Position numbers and translations under genes: made by a program. Positions 23,756 to 32,256 of a stretch of 64,000 bases of DNA are shown one piece after another. Within the stretch, counting starts at the first letter, position 1. Each line of letters begins with the position of its first letter. The notes under the pieces were generated by a model. The model was not told the DNA's origin. It was given only the letters and a program-made list of their open reading frames with translations, and ran no database searches. The DNA is from Algoriphagus sanaruensis (GTDB lineage: Bacteria > Bacteroidota > Bacteroidia > Cytophagales > Cyclobacteriaceae), in assembly GCF_001593605.1 (NCBI RefSeq), contig NZ_CP012836.1, positions 248,001-312,000 on the forward strand, in the 5' to 3' direction.

Positions 23756-25642
23756 TCAAATCATCTCCACACTTCTTTTTACAAATGCAGTCAGATCCTT
23801 CCCGGTGAGCAAGCCTTGAGAAAGCATCGCCAAGTCAAAAGCTTGCTTAGCTAGTTTCAGTTGAGCTTCTTCGCCTTCGGCTTTGAGGATTTTGTCCACG
23901 ACGGGATGGTTGCCGTTGATGGCGACTTTATAGCTGTCGGGCAGGCTGCCGTAGAAGCTCATCGGTCCGCCTCCGGTCTGTGCCATGTCTTTCATGCGAC
24001 GCATCCACTCTTCCATGGTGATGGTCACGGGCATCTCCTCAGGACTTAAGCCCTCGATCTCTACGCTGTAGTTTTTGTTGTTGATCGCCTTTTCGAAGAG
24101 TTCCTTCACGGATTTGCTCTGATCTTCGGTCAGGAGATTGGCATAGGTAGAGTCTTTTTGGATGAGCTTTTCCACCACATCGGCATCCACACGCTTGAGT
24201 TGGGTCTTCTCGATCTTGGTCTCGATATGCTGGATAAAGTGGCTGTCGATCGGAGAATCAAGCACAAGCACATCGTAGTCCTTTTTATTCGCTGAGTCGA
24301 TGAAGCTATCCTGCTTGTTAAGGTCGGTGGCGTAAAGGAAAACGGTCTGTTCGTTTTTGTCCGTTTGAATTGCCTTTACCTTTTCGAGGTATTCATCCAA
24401 GGTGAAATACTCGTTTTTGGTGTTTTTGAGCAGGGTAAATTCCTTGCCTTTTTCGTAGAACTTCTCCTCGGAGATCATGCCGTACTTCACAAACAGTCCG
24501 ATGTCGTTCCATTTTTCTTCATAGGCCTTGCGGTCTTTTTTGAAGAGTTCGGAGAGTTTATCGGCTACTTTTTTGGTGATGTAGTTGTTGATTTTCTTCA
24601 CGTTGCCATCGGCCTGCAGGAAGCTTCGGGATACGTTGAGCGGAATGTCCGGAGAGTCAATCACCCCGTGAAGTAGCATCAAGAATTCCGGCACGATGTC
24701 CTTCACCTCGTCGGTGATGAATACCTGACGGCTAAACAATTTGATTTTGTTGCGCTGAAGCTCGAATTCGTTTTTGACTTTTGGGAAATACAAGACACCG
24801 GTCAGATTGAATGGGTAGTCCACATTGAGGTGAATCCAGAAAAGCGGATCCTCGCTCATCGGATAGAGACTCTTGTAGAATGCCAGGTAGTCTTCGTCCT
24901 TCAGGTCGCTTGGAGACTTGGTCCAGATAGGAGAAGTGGTATTGATGATGTTATCTACCTCGAGAGACTTCCACTTTTTATCGCCTTTGTCATCGACTCC
25001 ATCTTCCACGGATTCTGATTTGGTGCCAAACTTGATCGGTACAGGCAAGAACTTGCAGTATTTGTCCAAGATGCCCTGAAGCTTCCACTTGTCGAGGAAT
25101 TCTTCAGAATCTTCGTTGATGTGCAGAATGATGTCCGTTCCGCGCTCCTTTTTCTTTCCTTTTTTGATTTCAAATTCGGTGCTGCCGTCACAGGTCCAGA
25201 TGGCGGGTTCGGCTCCGTCCTGATAGGAAAGGGTGTGGATTTCCACGTTTTTTGCCACCATAAAGGCAGAGTAGAAACCCAAACCAAACTTACCGATGAT
25301 CTCATTGGCGTCTTTGGCATCCTTGAATTTCTCCACAAACTCGGTTGCGCCGGAGAAAGCAATCTGATTGATGTACTTTTTGATCTCTTCAGCGGTCATC
25401 CCAAGACCTTTGTCTGAGATGGTGATGGTTTTCTTTTTCTCATCAAAAGAAACTTCCACCGTGATGTCTCCCAACTCGCCTTTGTATTGACCTAGCGTAG
25501 CCAGTCGCTTAATTTTTTGCGTGGCATCGACGGCGTTGGATACGAGTTCGCGGAGGAAGATCTCGTGATCAGAGTACAAGAATTTCTTGATAATCGGGAA
25601 AATGTTCTCGGTATGGATCGAGATGGTACCTTTTTCCTGCAT
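23756..25642 (-). CDS. htpG: Hsp90-family chaperone HtpG
   Basis: 628 aa from the ATG at 25642, which begins MQEKGTISIHTENIFPI as in other HtpG proteins; the longer ORF upstream has no conserved residues. GHKL ATPase motifs: ELVSNAVDATQKI (Glu and Asn for ATP/Mg), SDKGLGMT, and the glycine-rich GKFGLGFYSAFMV lid segment. Middle and C-terminal dimerisation domains are complete. Cytosolic ATP-dependent chaperone. The leader carries a sigma-54-like element with a TGTCA direct repeat, and a repeat array lies further upstream. Ends at a strong terminator. Confidence 0.97.
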   Translation of the reverse strand: MQEKGTISIHTENIFPIIKKFLYSDHEIFLRELVSNAVDATQKIKRLATLGQYKGELGDITVEVSFDEKKKTITISDKGLGMTAEEIKKYINQIAFSGATEFVEKFKDAKDANEIIGKFGLGFYSAFMVAKNVEIHTLSYQDGAEPAIWTCDGSTEFEIKKGKKKERGTDIILHINEDSEEFLDKWKLQGILDKYCKFLPVPIKFGTKSESVEDGVDDKGDKKWKSLEVDNIINTTSPIWTKSPSDLKDEDYLAFYKSLYPMSEDPLFWIHLNVDYPFNLTGVLYFPKVKNEFELQRNKIKLFSRQVFITDEVKDIVPEFLMLLHGVIDSPDIPLNVSRSFLQADGNVKKINNYITKKVADKLSELFKKDRKAYEEKWNDIGLFVKYGMISEEKFYEKGKEFTLLKNTKNEYFTLDEYLEKVKAIQTDKNEQTVFLYATDLNKQDSFIDSANKKDYDVLVLDSPIDSHFIQHIETKIEKTQLKRVDADVVEKLIQKDSTYANLLTEDQSKSVKELFEKAINNKNYSVEIEGLSPEEMPVTITMEEWMRRMKDMAQTGGGPMSFYGSLPDSYKVAINGNHPVVDKILKAEGEEAQLKLAKQAFDLAMLSQGLLTGKDLTAFVKRSVEMI

Positions 25643-25688
25643 GGTATAAATCGGTTTAGTAGTTACAAAATATTGACTATTGGTGCTT

Positions 25689-25729
25689 ATCAATGCCCGT
25701 TCCAAGTGGTAAAAAGTGACAAGATGACA
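25689..25729 (-). promoter_or_regulatory. Sigma-54-like promoter of htpG with TGTCA direct repeat
   Basis: On the minus strand TTGGAACGGGCATTGAT (25705 to 25689) resembles the -24/-12 consensus TGGCACG-N4-TTGCT: GG and GA are spaced by exactly 10 bases (GC expected). Twelve bases upstream is TGTCATCTTGTCA (25729 to 25717), a direct repeat of TGTCA. The predicted transcript start is about 36 bases before the htpG ATG. Confidence 0.45.
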
Positions 25730-25767
25730 TTTGAAGTTTGCCACAAAGGCACGAAGGGGGAAGGTAA

Positions 25768-26280
25768 GAGTGATCAGAAAACAGTCGCAGTTGGCAGAAT
25801 TTGAAAAAAGATATGTTGTACGAGATACTGTAGAAATATGCTCCCTGCGGTCGCGAGATATCTCAGCCTGCTATATCTTAAAAAATATCTGCACCGCTAT
25901 CTTTTAATTTATAGAGATGAAGTAAGAAAGCTGAAAAAAGGCAAACAGAAAGCAGTTGCATTGGGAAGAATAGAAAAAGAGATAGGTTACACGAGATACC
26001 ATGGAAATATGCTCCCTGCGGTCACGAGATATCTCAGCCTGCTATATCTTAAAAAATATCTGCACCGCTATCTTTTAATTTATAGAGATGAAGTAAGAAA
26101 GCTGAAAAAAGGCAAACAGAAAGCAGTTGCATTGGGAAGAATAGAAAAAGAGATAGGTTACACGAGATACCATGGAAATATGCTCTCGTCAGTCGCGAGG
26201 TATCTTAGCCTGCTATATCTTTAAAAATATCTGTATAGCTATCTTTTAATTTATAGAGATGAAGTAAGAAAGCTGAAAAC
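25768..26280 (+). repeat. Tandem array of three 171-bp units carrying the palindromic repeat
   Basis: Period 171 bases (GAAATATG at 25833, 26004, 26175). Each unit has a ~67-base spacer (GATGAAGTAAGAAAGCTGAA...) and a ~104-base element (25804-25907, 25975-26078, 26146-26249) whose ends AGATAGGTTACACGAGATA and CACCGCTATCTTTT match the 99-bp repeats at 20827-21123. Units 1-2 are nearly identical over the element; the outer edges are more diverged. Because 171 is divisible by 3 the array leaves an open frame (25838-26224), which I do not consider a gene. With the htpG leader this fills the 687-base gap 25643-26329. Confidence 0.92.
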
Positions 26281-26329
26281 ATAGCGATCAATAACCCTCA
26301 ACTCAATAACCAAATAACTCCTTACTGTC

Positions 26330-27163
26330 TTAGGGCCTTAGTGGCAAATACGAAAACTCCAACGGATCCGGAAATTTGAATTCAAAACCCGTCTCCAAAA
26401 TCTTACTTGAATCGATCAAACGATCTTTGCCATAAGATTCATTTTGGTAACTGGCTGGAGGGGCCAAACCTAGTTCGGCTGCATTTTTCTCATAGATTTC
26501 TCTTCGTAACGGATGAATCGGCGCCACCCCATTGAAGGTCTCATTCCAAAGCCCTTTTTCAATAATCCAAGCAATCATACTAACCGCATCTTCTTGGTGG
26601 ATAAAATTTACTCGAGTGTGTCCAGCAACGTTTTCTTTTCCTGAGAAATACTTACCCGGGATTCGATCTTTCCCCATCAATCCTCCAAATCGGACGATCG
26701 ACAAGTCATAATCCCGATTTTTTTCCATCCATAATTCTGCTCGAAAAAGTATATCATTTCCAGTATTTTCTAAGGTAATGGGATAATTCTCCCTGTATTT
26801 TTCAAGAGAATTAAGCTCAGGATAAATCCCTGTACTTGATACAAAAATCACTTGCTTTACCGAAGAACGATCGATCAGCGTGCGTAAATAGTTAAGTTGT
26901 TCTAAGTGAAATGATCCGTTTCCACTTCGAGTTCTTGGTGGAATATTTACCACCAAAATTTCAGATTGAAAAAGTGCATTAAAACCCAAGCCTTCCGGAT
27001 GGGGGTTGAGCGAAAAACGGATGGCTTGAAGTCCTTTTAGAGCAAGCTTTTCCTGTTTTTCAACTGAAGTAGTAGATCCCAATACCCGAAATCCCTTTTG
27101 ATTCAGAAGTAATCCCAAAGGCTCACCAATCCAGCCCAGACCAATGATGGATACTGTTTTCAT
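26330..27163 (-). CDS. NAD(P)-binding SDR-like protein, YeeZ type
   Basis: A 277-aa protein beginning TVSIIGLGWIGEPLGLLLN, an NAD(P)-binding Rossmann motif, with QVIFVSSTGIYPE and NFIHQEDAVSMIAWIIE stretches of the atypical extended SDR group that includes E. coli YeeZ. YeeZ-like proteins are annotated as nucleoside-diphosphate-sugar epimerases, but the substrate is not established. Single gene bounded by repeat-rich gaps on both sides. Confidence 0.82.
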   Translation of the reverse strand: MKTVSIIGLGWIGEPLGLLLNQKGFRVLGSTTSVEKQEKLALKGLQAIRFSLNPHPEGLGFNALFQSEILVVNIPPRTRSGNGSFHLEQLNYLRTLIDRSSVKQVIFVSSTGIYPELNSLEKYRENYPITLENTGNDILFRAELWMEKNRDYDLSIVRFGGLMGKDRIPGKYFSGKENVAGHTRVNFIHQEDAVSMIAWIIEKGLWNETFNGVAPIHPLRREIYEKNAAELGLAPPASYQNESYGKDRLIDSSKILETGFEFKFPDPLEFSYLPLRP

Positions 27164-27370
27164 ATTTCAAGTTTTGTCTCAAAGACGCTAAGCCAAAAAG
27201 ATGGGATATTAGCTAAAAAGTTGCTGGAATTTGAGTTCTTCAAAGTTCGGTGTTCGATATTCATCGTTTTTAAATTTCGGATTAAGAACATCGAATAAAA
27301 TATTTCGAAGGATTCCTATCAAAATTCTTTTCTAAAATTCTTGGTGCCTTTGAGTCTTCGTGGCCCAGAG
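27164..27370. repeat. Gap with decayed word repeats
   Basis: The gap between the SDR gene and the hydroxylase holds CTTTGTGGC-like words (GTCTCAAAGACGCTAAGCC at 27176-27194, TGCCTTTGAGTCTTCGTGGC at 27344-27363) and GTTCGGTGTTCGATATT at about 27245. A related inverted word, GCCACAAAGGCACGAAGG, is at 25739-25756. No ORF is supported. Confidence 0.45.
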
Positions 27371-27374
27371 GAAA

Positions 27375-27400
27375 CAAAAAACCTCCCCAAAGGGAGGCCT
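27375..27400 (-). terminator. Terminator after the fatty-acid hydroxylase gene
   Basis: CCTCCC / GGGAGG stem (27382-27387 with 27392-27397), extended by weaker flanking pairs; on the minus strand followed by TTTTTTGTTT. Confidence 0.8.
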
Positions 27401-27403
27401 TGT

Positions 27404-28060
27404 TTAGTCTTTTTTAGGCATCGTACCCAATAGGTAATCCCAAAGCGGAGAGCTCACCCCGAAGGAAGTATCCGGATCTTTGTAATGGTGAATGGCATGG
27501 TTTACCCAAAGTACTTTAAGAAAGTTTTTGGGAGGATTGTAGGCATGAACAATGTAATGAACACCCAAATAAGCTGTATAGCCCAGGAGGAATCCCGGAA
27601 GGAAATAGAGCGCAAAATCCCCCATCACCAAGTTGAAAACGAGATAGAAAATGGCTGCGTAAGCGGCGCTCACAAATGGAGGCATCGCCAATCTATCCTT
27701 GTCTTTGGGGTAATCATGATGCACTCCATGTACCGTGTACTGAAGCTTATCCTTGATCGGGGTGTCAGGCTCCATGTGAAAGAAATGCTTGTGCATCATG
27801 TATTCCACAAACGTAAAAGCAATCAATCCAATCAAAAGGACTGCAATTCCTAGCCCTATTCCAATGCTGGTGGAAGTCACTGCATAGTAAAAGGACACGG
27901 AGGATATTCCGAGAAACAAGGTAATCGGAACCAAGATGTGGGTTCTGGAAATTTTTTCCAGAAATGGATTAGAGAACATTTGGGCTGAACCAAAATTATC
28001 AGGCCGATCTAATCTCCCGATCTTTTTCATGTTCGTAGTTGGTTTTAAAGTTGATTCCAT
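27404..28060 (-). CDS. Fatty acid hydroxylase / sterol desaturase superfamily protein
   Basis: About 218 aa from ATG 28060 (a GTG at 28066 adds two residues). Polytopic membrane protein with histidine boxes: HKHFFH, HGVHHDYPKDKDR, HYIVHAY and NHAIHHYKDPDTSFG, the di-iron ligands of the superfamily. Likely hydroxylates a lipid acyl chain (ceramide or ornithine-lipid type 2-hydroxylation is common in Bacteroidota) or acts on carotenoids; the exact substrate is inferred only. Preceded by a TACCTTTG promoter box and followed by a terminator, so monocistronic. Confidence 0.88.
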   Translation of the reverse strand: MESTLKPTTNMKKIGRLDRPDNFGSAQMFSNPFLEKISRTHILVPITLFLGISSVSFYYAVTSTSIGIGLGIAVLLIGLIAFTFVEYMMHKHFFHMEPDTPIKDKLQYTVHGVHHDYPKDKDRLAMPPFVSAAYAAIFYLVFNLVMGDFALYFLPGFLLGYTAYLGVHYIVHAYNPPKNFLKVLWVNHAIHHYKDPDTSFGVSSPLWDYLLGTMPKKD

Positions 28061-28091
28061 AGCCACGGCTTTTCATCGTTAAACTTCGCGG

Positions 28092-28099
28092 CAAAGGTA
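28092..28099 (-). promoter_or_regulatory. Bacteroidota -7 box TACCTTTG for the hydroxylase gene
   Basis: TACCTTTG on the minus strand, an exact TAnnTTTG match, 31 bases before the ATG at 28060. The -33 element is not clear. Confidence 0.5.
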
Positions 28100-28150
28100 A
28101 GAGTTTCAAAAATCAATAGAATATTCTGAGTCCTGATTTAACTCAGAAAA

Positions 28151-29287
28151 TCACGCCTCGCTGAACGTTGCAGCGATGGTTTTTTCATAGTAAGCGACAT
28201 ATTTTGGAAGAATTTGATGAATGTCAAATTCTTTGGCTCTGGCCAATGCATTCGCCTTAAACCGTGGAAGGTTTTCATCTGAAAGAATGATTTTGGCTTT
28301 GGCCGTCATATCCTCCACATCCCCAACTTCACAGGCATATCCGGTCACTCCATCCAGGTTTAACTCCGGGATTCCGCCAGCATTTGAAGACAAAACAGGA
28401 ACTTCACAAGCCATGGCCTCTAAAGCCGCCAAACCGAAACTTTCTTTTTCGGAAGGCATTAAAAACAAATCCGCTACTGAAAGCACCTCTTCCACTGCCT
28501 CAAGCTTGCCCAAAAAACGGATGTCATCGCATGTCCCCAAGGTTCTACACAGGCGCTCCATTCGATCTCTTTCCGGTCCATCCCCCACCAAAAGCAGTTT
28601 TGCAGGGATCTCTTTACGGATATTATAGAATACATGAATCACATCTTCGACACGCTTCACTTTTCTAAAGTTGGAGGTATGGACGAGCAATTTCTCCCCG
28701 TGCGGGCAAATAGCTAACTTAAAATGTTCTTTGCGCTGCTTTTTGAAACGTTCCAAATCAATGAAATTTGGAACTACTTCGATATCCCGCTTGATGTCAA
28801 AGTGCTCATAGGTTTCCTTTTTAAGATCTTCAGAGACTGCGGTGACTCCATCAGATTGATTGATCGAAAAAGTCACTACCGGCTCATAACTTGGATCTTT
28901 TCCTACAAGCGTGATATCTGTTCCGTGAAGCGTAGTCACCACCGGGATTTGAATCCCTTCTGTCTTTAAGATTTGCTTAGCCATGTAAGCTGCAGAAGCA
29001 TGAGGAATTGCATAATGCACGTGAAGCAAGTCCAAATTTTCATACTTGACCACACTGACCATTTTACTTGCAAGTGCCAGTTCATAGGGTGCAAATTCAA
29101 AAAGAGGATAGCTTTTGATATCTACCTCGTGGTAAAATAAATTTTCACTGAAAAAATCAAGCCTCATCGGCTGTTTATAGGTAATGAAGTGAACCTCATG
29201 CCCTACTTTGGCAAGACCCTTTCCAAGTTCAGTGGCCACGACTCCACTCCCACCAAACGTGGGATAACAAACGATTCCTATTTTCAT
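28151..29287 (-). CDS. bshA: N-acetyl-alpha-D-glucosaminyl L-malate synthase (BshA)
   Basis: 379 aa from ATG 29287 (MKIGIVCYPTFGGSGVVATE); the upstream extension of the ORF is not conserved. GT4 glycosyltransferase: N-terminal GGSGVVATELGKGLAKVGHE binding loop and C-terminal EKESFGLAALEAMACEVPVL with the EX7E pattern. The sequence agrees with BshA, which joins UDP-GlcNAc and L-malate in the first step of bacillithiol synthesis. No bshB or bshC is adjacent, so they must be elsewhere. Confidence 0.93.
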   Translation of the reverse strand: MKIGIVCYPTFGGSGVVATELGKGLAKVGHEVHFITYKQPMRLDFFSENLFYHEVDIKSYPLFEFAPYELALASKMVSVVKYENLDLLHVHYAIPHASAAYMAKQILKTEGIQIPVVTTLHGTDITLVGKDPSYEPVVTFSINQSDGVTAVSEDLKKETYEHFDIKRDIEVVPNFIDLERFKKQRKEHFKLAICPHGEKLLVHTSNFRKVKRVEDVIHVFYNIRKEIPAKLLLVGDGPERDRMERLCRTLGTCDDIRFLGKLEAVEEVLSVADLFLMPSEKESFGLAALEAMACEVPVLSSNAGGIPELNLDGVTGYACEVGDVEDMTAKAKIILSDENLPRFKANALARAKEFDIHQILPKYVAYYEKTIAATFSEA

Positions 29288-29464
29288 TGATAACCGGGAT
29301 AAGGCGGTTTGGACTTGCACTCTAACACGCTTAGGATGTGTTTTTGTTCAAAATAAAAGATTTTTATGGTTCAATTTCTTGATGAAAGATTGTTGCATCA
29401 GATAAAAGGTCCTTTTTGAATGTGAAAATCCTGGTTATTTTACCATGGATTACAATAAGCACCT

Positions 29465-30808
29465 ATGCAAAAGACACTTTTATCAATTGGGTTATTGGCA
29501 AGTCTTTGGGCCTGCAGTCCCTCAACGGAATCATCCCATGAACCCTCCCAAACCGTAGATTCGGCCACGCAATGGAGTTCAAACCCTTGGCCAGAAATCC
29601 GGAAGAAACGCATCAACCAACTCCTTCCTGAAGCCTTGAAAAATGCAGATGTGGATGTTTGGCTGGTATTGTGCCGGGAAAATTACAACGATCCAATCGC
29701 TGTCCATGTCGGCGGTGAAAATGCCAGCGGAACAGCTGCCTTTCTTTTCTACACTGACGATAGTGGCTTTCATTCCCTTGTCTTCTCGCCCGATGGAGAA
29801 GCAACAGCCTTGGATGAATTGGACATCCATGAAAAAGTAGAACGGGTACCGAGAGGAGAATCCGCACTAGCAAAAGCAGTGGAATTCATCCAAGCAAAGG
29901 GATTTGAAAATATTGCAGTGAACACCTCCGCAAATAATGAAATGGCTGATGGAATGACCCATAGCCAATATCAGGAACTTGCCCAACTCATGGGTAAAGA
30001 GTCATCTAAATTGATTTCTTCTGAAGAGCTCGTTTATGAGTGGCTATCGATCAAACTTCCAGAAGAAGTAGAAATCATGACTAAGGCTGCGCAATTAGCT
30101 TCGGATTTCCAACATGAAGCCTACGCGATGATCGAACCAGGAAAAACCACTGATGCAAACGTTGCCAAATTTCTAAAAGCTAAAATGATCGAATACGGGG
30201 TGACCGATGCTTGGCATCCTGACCAAAACCCAAATGTCAACTCAGGGCCTGACCGAGGCCACTCCCATGCCACAGACAAAGTAATCCAACCAGGAGACGT
30301 CATTCAGATTGATTTTGGCGTAAAACTCTATGGCATTTGGGTATCGGATATCCAGCGTTTTGCCTATGTATTGAAAGAGGGAGAAACAGAAGCGCCAGCG
30401 GATATCCAACAATACTGGGAAAATGGAAAGGCAGGAAGCCGAGCAGCTCTTGCAGCAATGAAACCAGGAGTCAAAGGAGAAGATGTGGATCGTGCGCAAC
30501 GCGACTTGATGGATGCGGCGGGTTCACTTTACGTCCCTTGGAGTACGGGCCATCCCGTTGGCTATGTAGCGCATGATGTCGGTCCAAACCTAGGTGGAGC
30601 ACGTCTCCCACAACCTCGACCTGCTGCTCAAAAATTATTGAAAGAAGGAATGGTATTCGCATTTGATGGATTCCATTGTTGGAAACAGCCTGATGGAACC
30701 GAGAAAACCATTTCAGTAGAGGAGATGGCTGTGGTAACAGCCGATGGGGCTAGCTATTTAATTTCCCCACAAGAAGAATTGGTCCTAGTGGGAAAAAGTA
30801 AAAAATAG
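29465..30808 (+). CDS. M24-family (Xaa-Pro peptidase-like) lipoprotein
   Basis: A 447-aa lipoprotein (leader ending SLWAC, Cys 17). The C-terminal half has the pita-bread fold of aminopeptidase P/methionine aminopeptidase: Asp 283 and Asp 295 (QIDFG, VSDIQ), His 363 in GHPVG, and Glu 419 in SVEEM as metal ligands. Where the fifth ligand, a Glu in MVF-x-x-EPG, is expected, the sequence reads MVFAFDGFHCW with Asp 401, so the metal site may be altered. N-terminal half (about 45-190) is the creatinase-like domain. Membrane-anchored peptidase or a non-catalytic relative. Strong terminator follows. Confidence 0.87.
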   Translation: MQKTLLSIGLLASLWACSPSTESSHEPSQTVDSATQWSSNPWPEIRKKRINQLLPEALKNADVDVWLVLCRENYNDPIAVHVGGENASGTAAFLFYTDDSGFHSLVFSPDGEATALDELDIHEKVERVPRGESALAKAVEFIQAKGFENIAVNTSANNEMADGMTHSQYQELAQLMGKESSKLISSEELVYEWLSIKLPEEVEIMTKAAQLASDFQHEAYAMIEPGKTTDANVAKFLKAKMIEYGVTDAWHPDQNPNVNSGPDRGHSHATDKVIQPGDVIQIDFGVKLYGIWVSDIQRFAYVLKEGETEAPADIQQYWENGKAGSRAALAAMKPGVKGEDVDRAQRDLMDAAGSLYVPWSTGHPVGYVAHDVGPNLGGARLPQPRPAAQKLLKEGMVFAFDGFHCWKQPDGTEKTISVEEMAVVTADGASYLISPQEELVLVGKSKK

Positions 30809-30814
30809 AACGAT

Positions 30815-30842
30815 AAAAAAGGCCGGTTTCCCGGCCTTTTTT
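30815..30842. terminator. Terminator after the M24 lipoprotein gene
   Basis: GGCCGG / CCGGCC stem (30821-30826 with 30831-30836), flanked by A6 and T6, loop TTTC. Confidence 0.92.
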
Positions 30843-30969
30843 ATGTCTTTCGATTACACAAAACAAAGGTCCACCGGGAATTTGATTTCATCAAAAGGCA
30901 GAGATGTTTTAAAAAGACCTAACGCTCCACAATTTTCAAATATTTCCATCATTCAATTTTTCAAATGGC

Positions 30970-30977
30970 TACCTTTG
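30970..30977 (+). promoter_or_regulatory. Bacteroidota -7 box TACCTTTG for purM
   Basis: Exact TAnnTTTG match 24 bases before the purM ATG. The -33 position has only TTTC with a slightly long spacer. Confidence 0.5.
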
Positions 30978-31001
30978 CCCTAACCAAATCTTTCCTACGC
31001 T

Positions 31002-32168
31002 ATGAACGAGCGCTATATGCAGCGCGGTGTTTCCGCATCCAAAGAAGACGTCCACAACGCTATTTCCAAATTAGATAAAGGCCTTTTCCCAAAAGCTTTT
31101 TGCAAAATCGTTGAAGATACCCTGGGCAATGATCCTGAGTTTTGCAATATCATGCATGCGGACGGAGCAGGCACTAAATCTTCCTTGGCCTACTTGTATT
31201 GGAAAGAAACTGGGGACCTGAGTGTATGGAAAGGCATCGCTCAGGATGCGATCATCATGAATACGGATGATCTTCTTTGCGTAGGGGCAATTAACAATAT
31301 CTTGGTTTCATCGACCATTGGTCGAAACAAAAACCTAGTACCTGGCGAAGTTATTTCAGCGATCATTCAAGGCACCGAAGAAGTCCTCCAAATGCTTCGT
31401 GACAATGGAGTCAATGTGGTATTGACTGGAGGTGAAACGGCAGATGTAGGCGACTTGGTGCGAACCATCATTGTGGATAGTACGGTCACCTGTCGTATGC
31501 GTCGTGATGAGGTGATTTCCAATGAAAAAATTCAAGCCGGAGATGTAATCGTTGGGCTGGCCTCTTACGGACAAGCTAAATACGAAACTGAATATAATGG
31601 GGGAATGGGAAGTAATGGTCTTACTTCTGCCCGACATGATGTTTTTAATAAGGTTTTGAAAACCAAATATCCGGAAAGCTTTGACCCGGCAGTTCCAGAG
31701 TCTTTAATCTATACCGGAAAATACAACCTCACCGACCCTGCTCCTGGAGCCCCGGTGGATATGGGCAAATTGGTTCTTTCACCTACTCGAACCTATGCAC
31801 CAATCATGGTGGATATTCTGAACTACATGAGACCCCATGTCCATGGTTTGGTTCATTGTAGTGGTGGTGCCCAAACGAAGGTGTTGCATTTCGTGGATAA
31901 TGTCCATGTCATCAAAGACAACCTCTTTGAAACTCCTCCTTTATTCCGAATCATTCAGGAGGAAAGCGGTACCGATTGGAAGGAAATGTATAAAGTGTTT
32001 AACATGGGCCATCGAATGGAGATTTATTTAGATGAGCGCTATGCAGAAGAAATCATTGATATCGCTGAATCCTACGGAGTAGAAGCTCAAATCATCGGGC
32101 GAGTGGAACCACTTGAAGGAGCCAAAAAAGTAACGATTCAGAGTCCTTACGGGACATTTGAGTATTGA
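31002..32168 (+). CDS. purM: Phosphoribosylformylglycinamidine cyclo-ligase (PurM, AIR synthase)
   Basis: A 388-aa enzyme of purine synthesis making aminoimidazole ribonucleotide from FGAM with ATP. N-terminal RYMQRGVSASKEDVHNAI, the HADGAGTKSSLAYLYW stretch, VVLTGGETADVGDL and VHGLVHCSGGAQTKVLHF match the longer Bacteroidota form of PurM (about 388 aa versus 345 in E. coli). Preceded by its own promoter box; monocistronic. Downstream, CCCCT/AGGGG can pair weakly (32169-32190), and the rest of the 230-base gap holds GTTCGA-type words. Confidence 0.93.
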   Translation: MNERYMQRGVSASKEDVHNAISKLDKGLFPKAFCKIVEDTLGNDPEFCNIMHADGAGTKSSLAYLYWKETGDLSVWKGIAQDAIIMNTDDLLCVGAINNILVSSTIGRNKNLVPGEVISAIIQGTEEVLQMLRDNGVNVVLTGGETADVGDLVRTIIVDSTVTCRMRRDEVISNEKIQAGDVIVGLASYGQAKYETEYNGGMGSNGLTSARHDVFNKVLKTKYPESFDPAVPESLIYTGKYNLTDPAPGAPVDMGKLVLSPTRTYAPIMVDILNYMRPHVHGLVHCSGGAQTKVLHFVDNVHVIKDNLFETPPLFRIIQEESGTDWKEMYKVFNMGHRMEIYLDERYAEEIIDIAESYGVEAQIIGRVEPLEGAKKVTIQSPYGTFEY

Positions 32169-32202
32169 CCCCTCTAATCCCTTGAAGGGGAAATCCATTG
32201 TT

Positions 32203-32256
32203 GGTCGTTCGATGTTTAGGGTTCGATATTAATTAATGAGTTATTGGTTAGGAGTT
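32203..32256. repeat. GTTCGA and GAGTTATTGGTTA word repeats
   Basis: GTCGTTCGATGTTTAGGGTT continues into CGATATT and then GAGTTATTGGTTAGGAGTTC. The GAGTTATT word recurs inverted at about 26290-26316. Otherwise nothing is seen in the gap before the ceramidase-like gene. Confidence 0.4.

Noticed and set aside
25838..26224. 128-codon ORF through the 171-bp repeat array
   Set aside because: It exists because the period is a multiple of three. It encodes the repeat itself, has no start context, and its content matches non-coding copies at 16333 and 20827.
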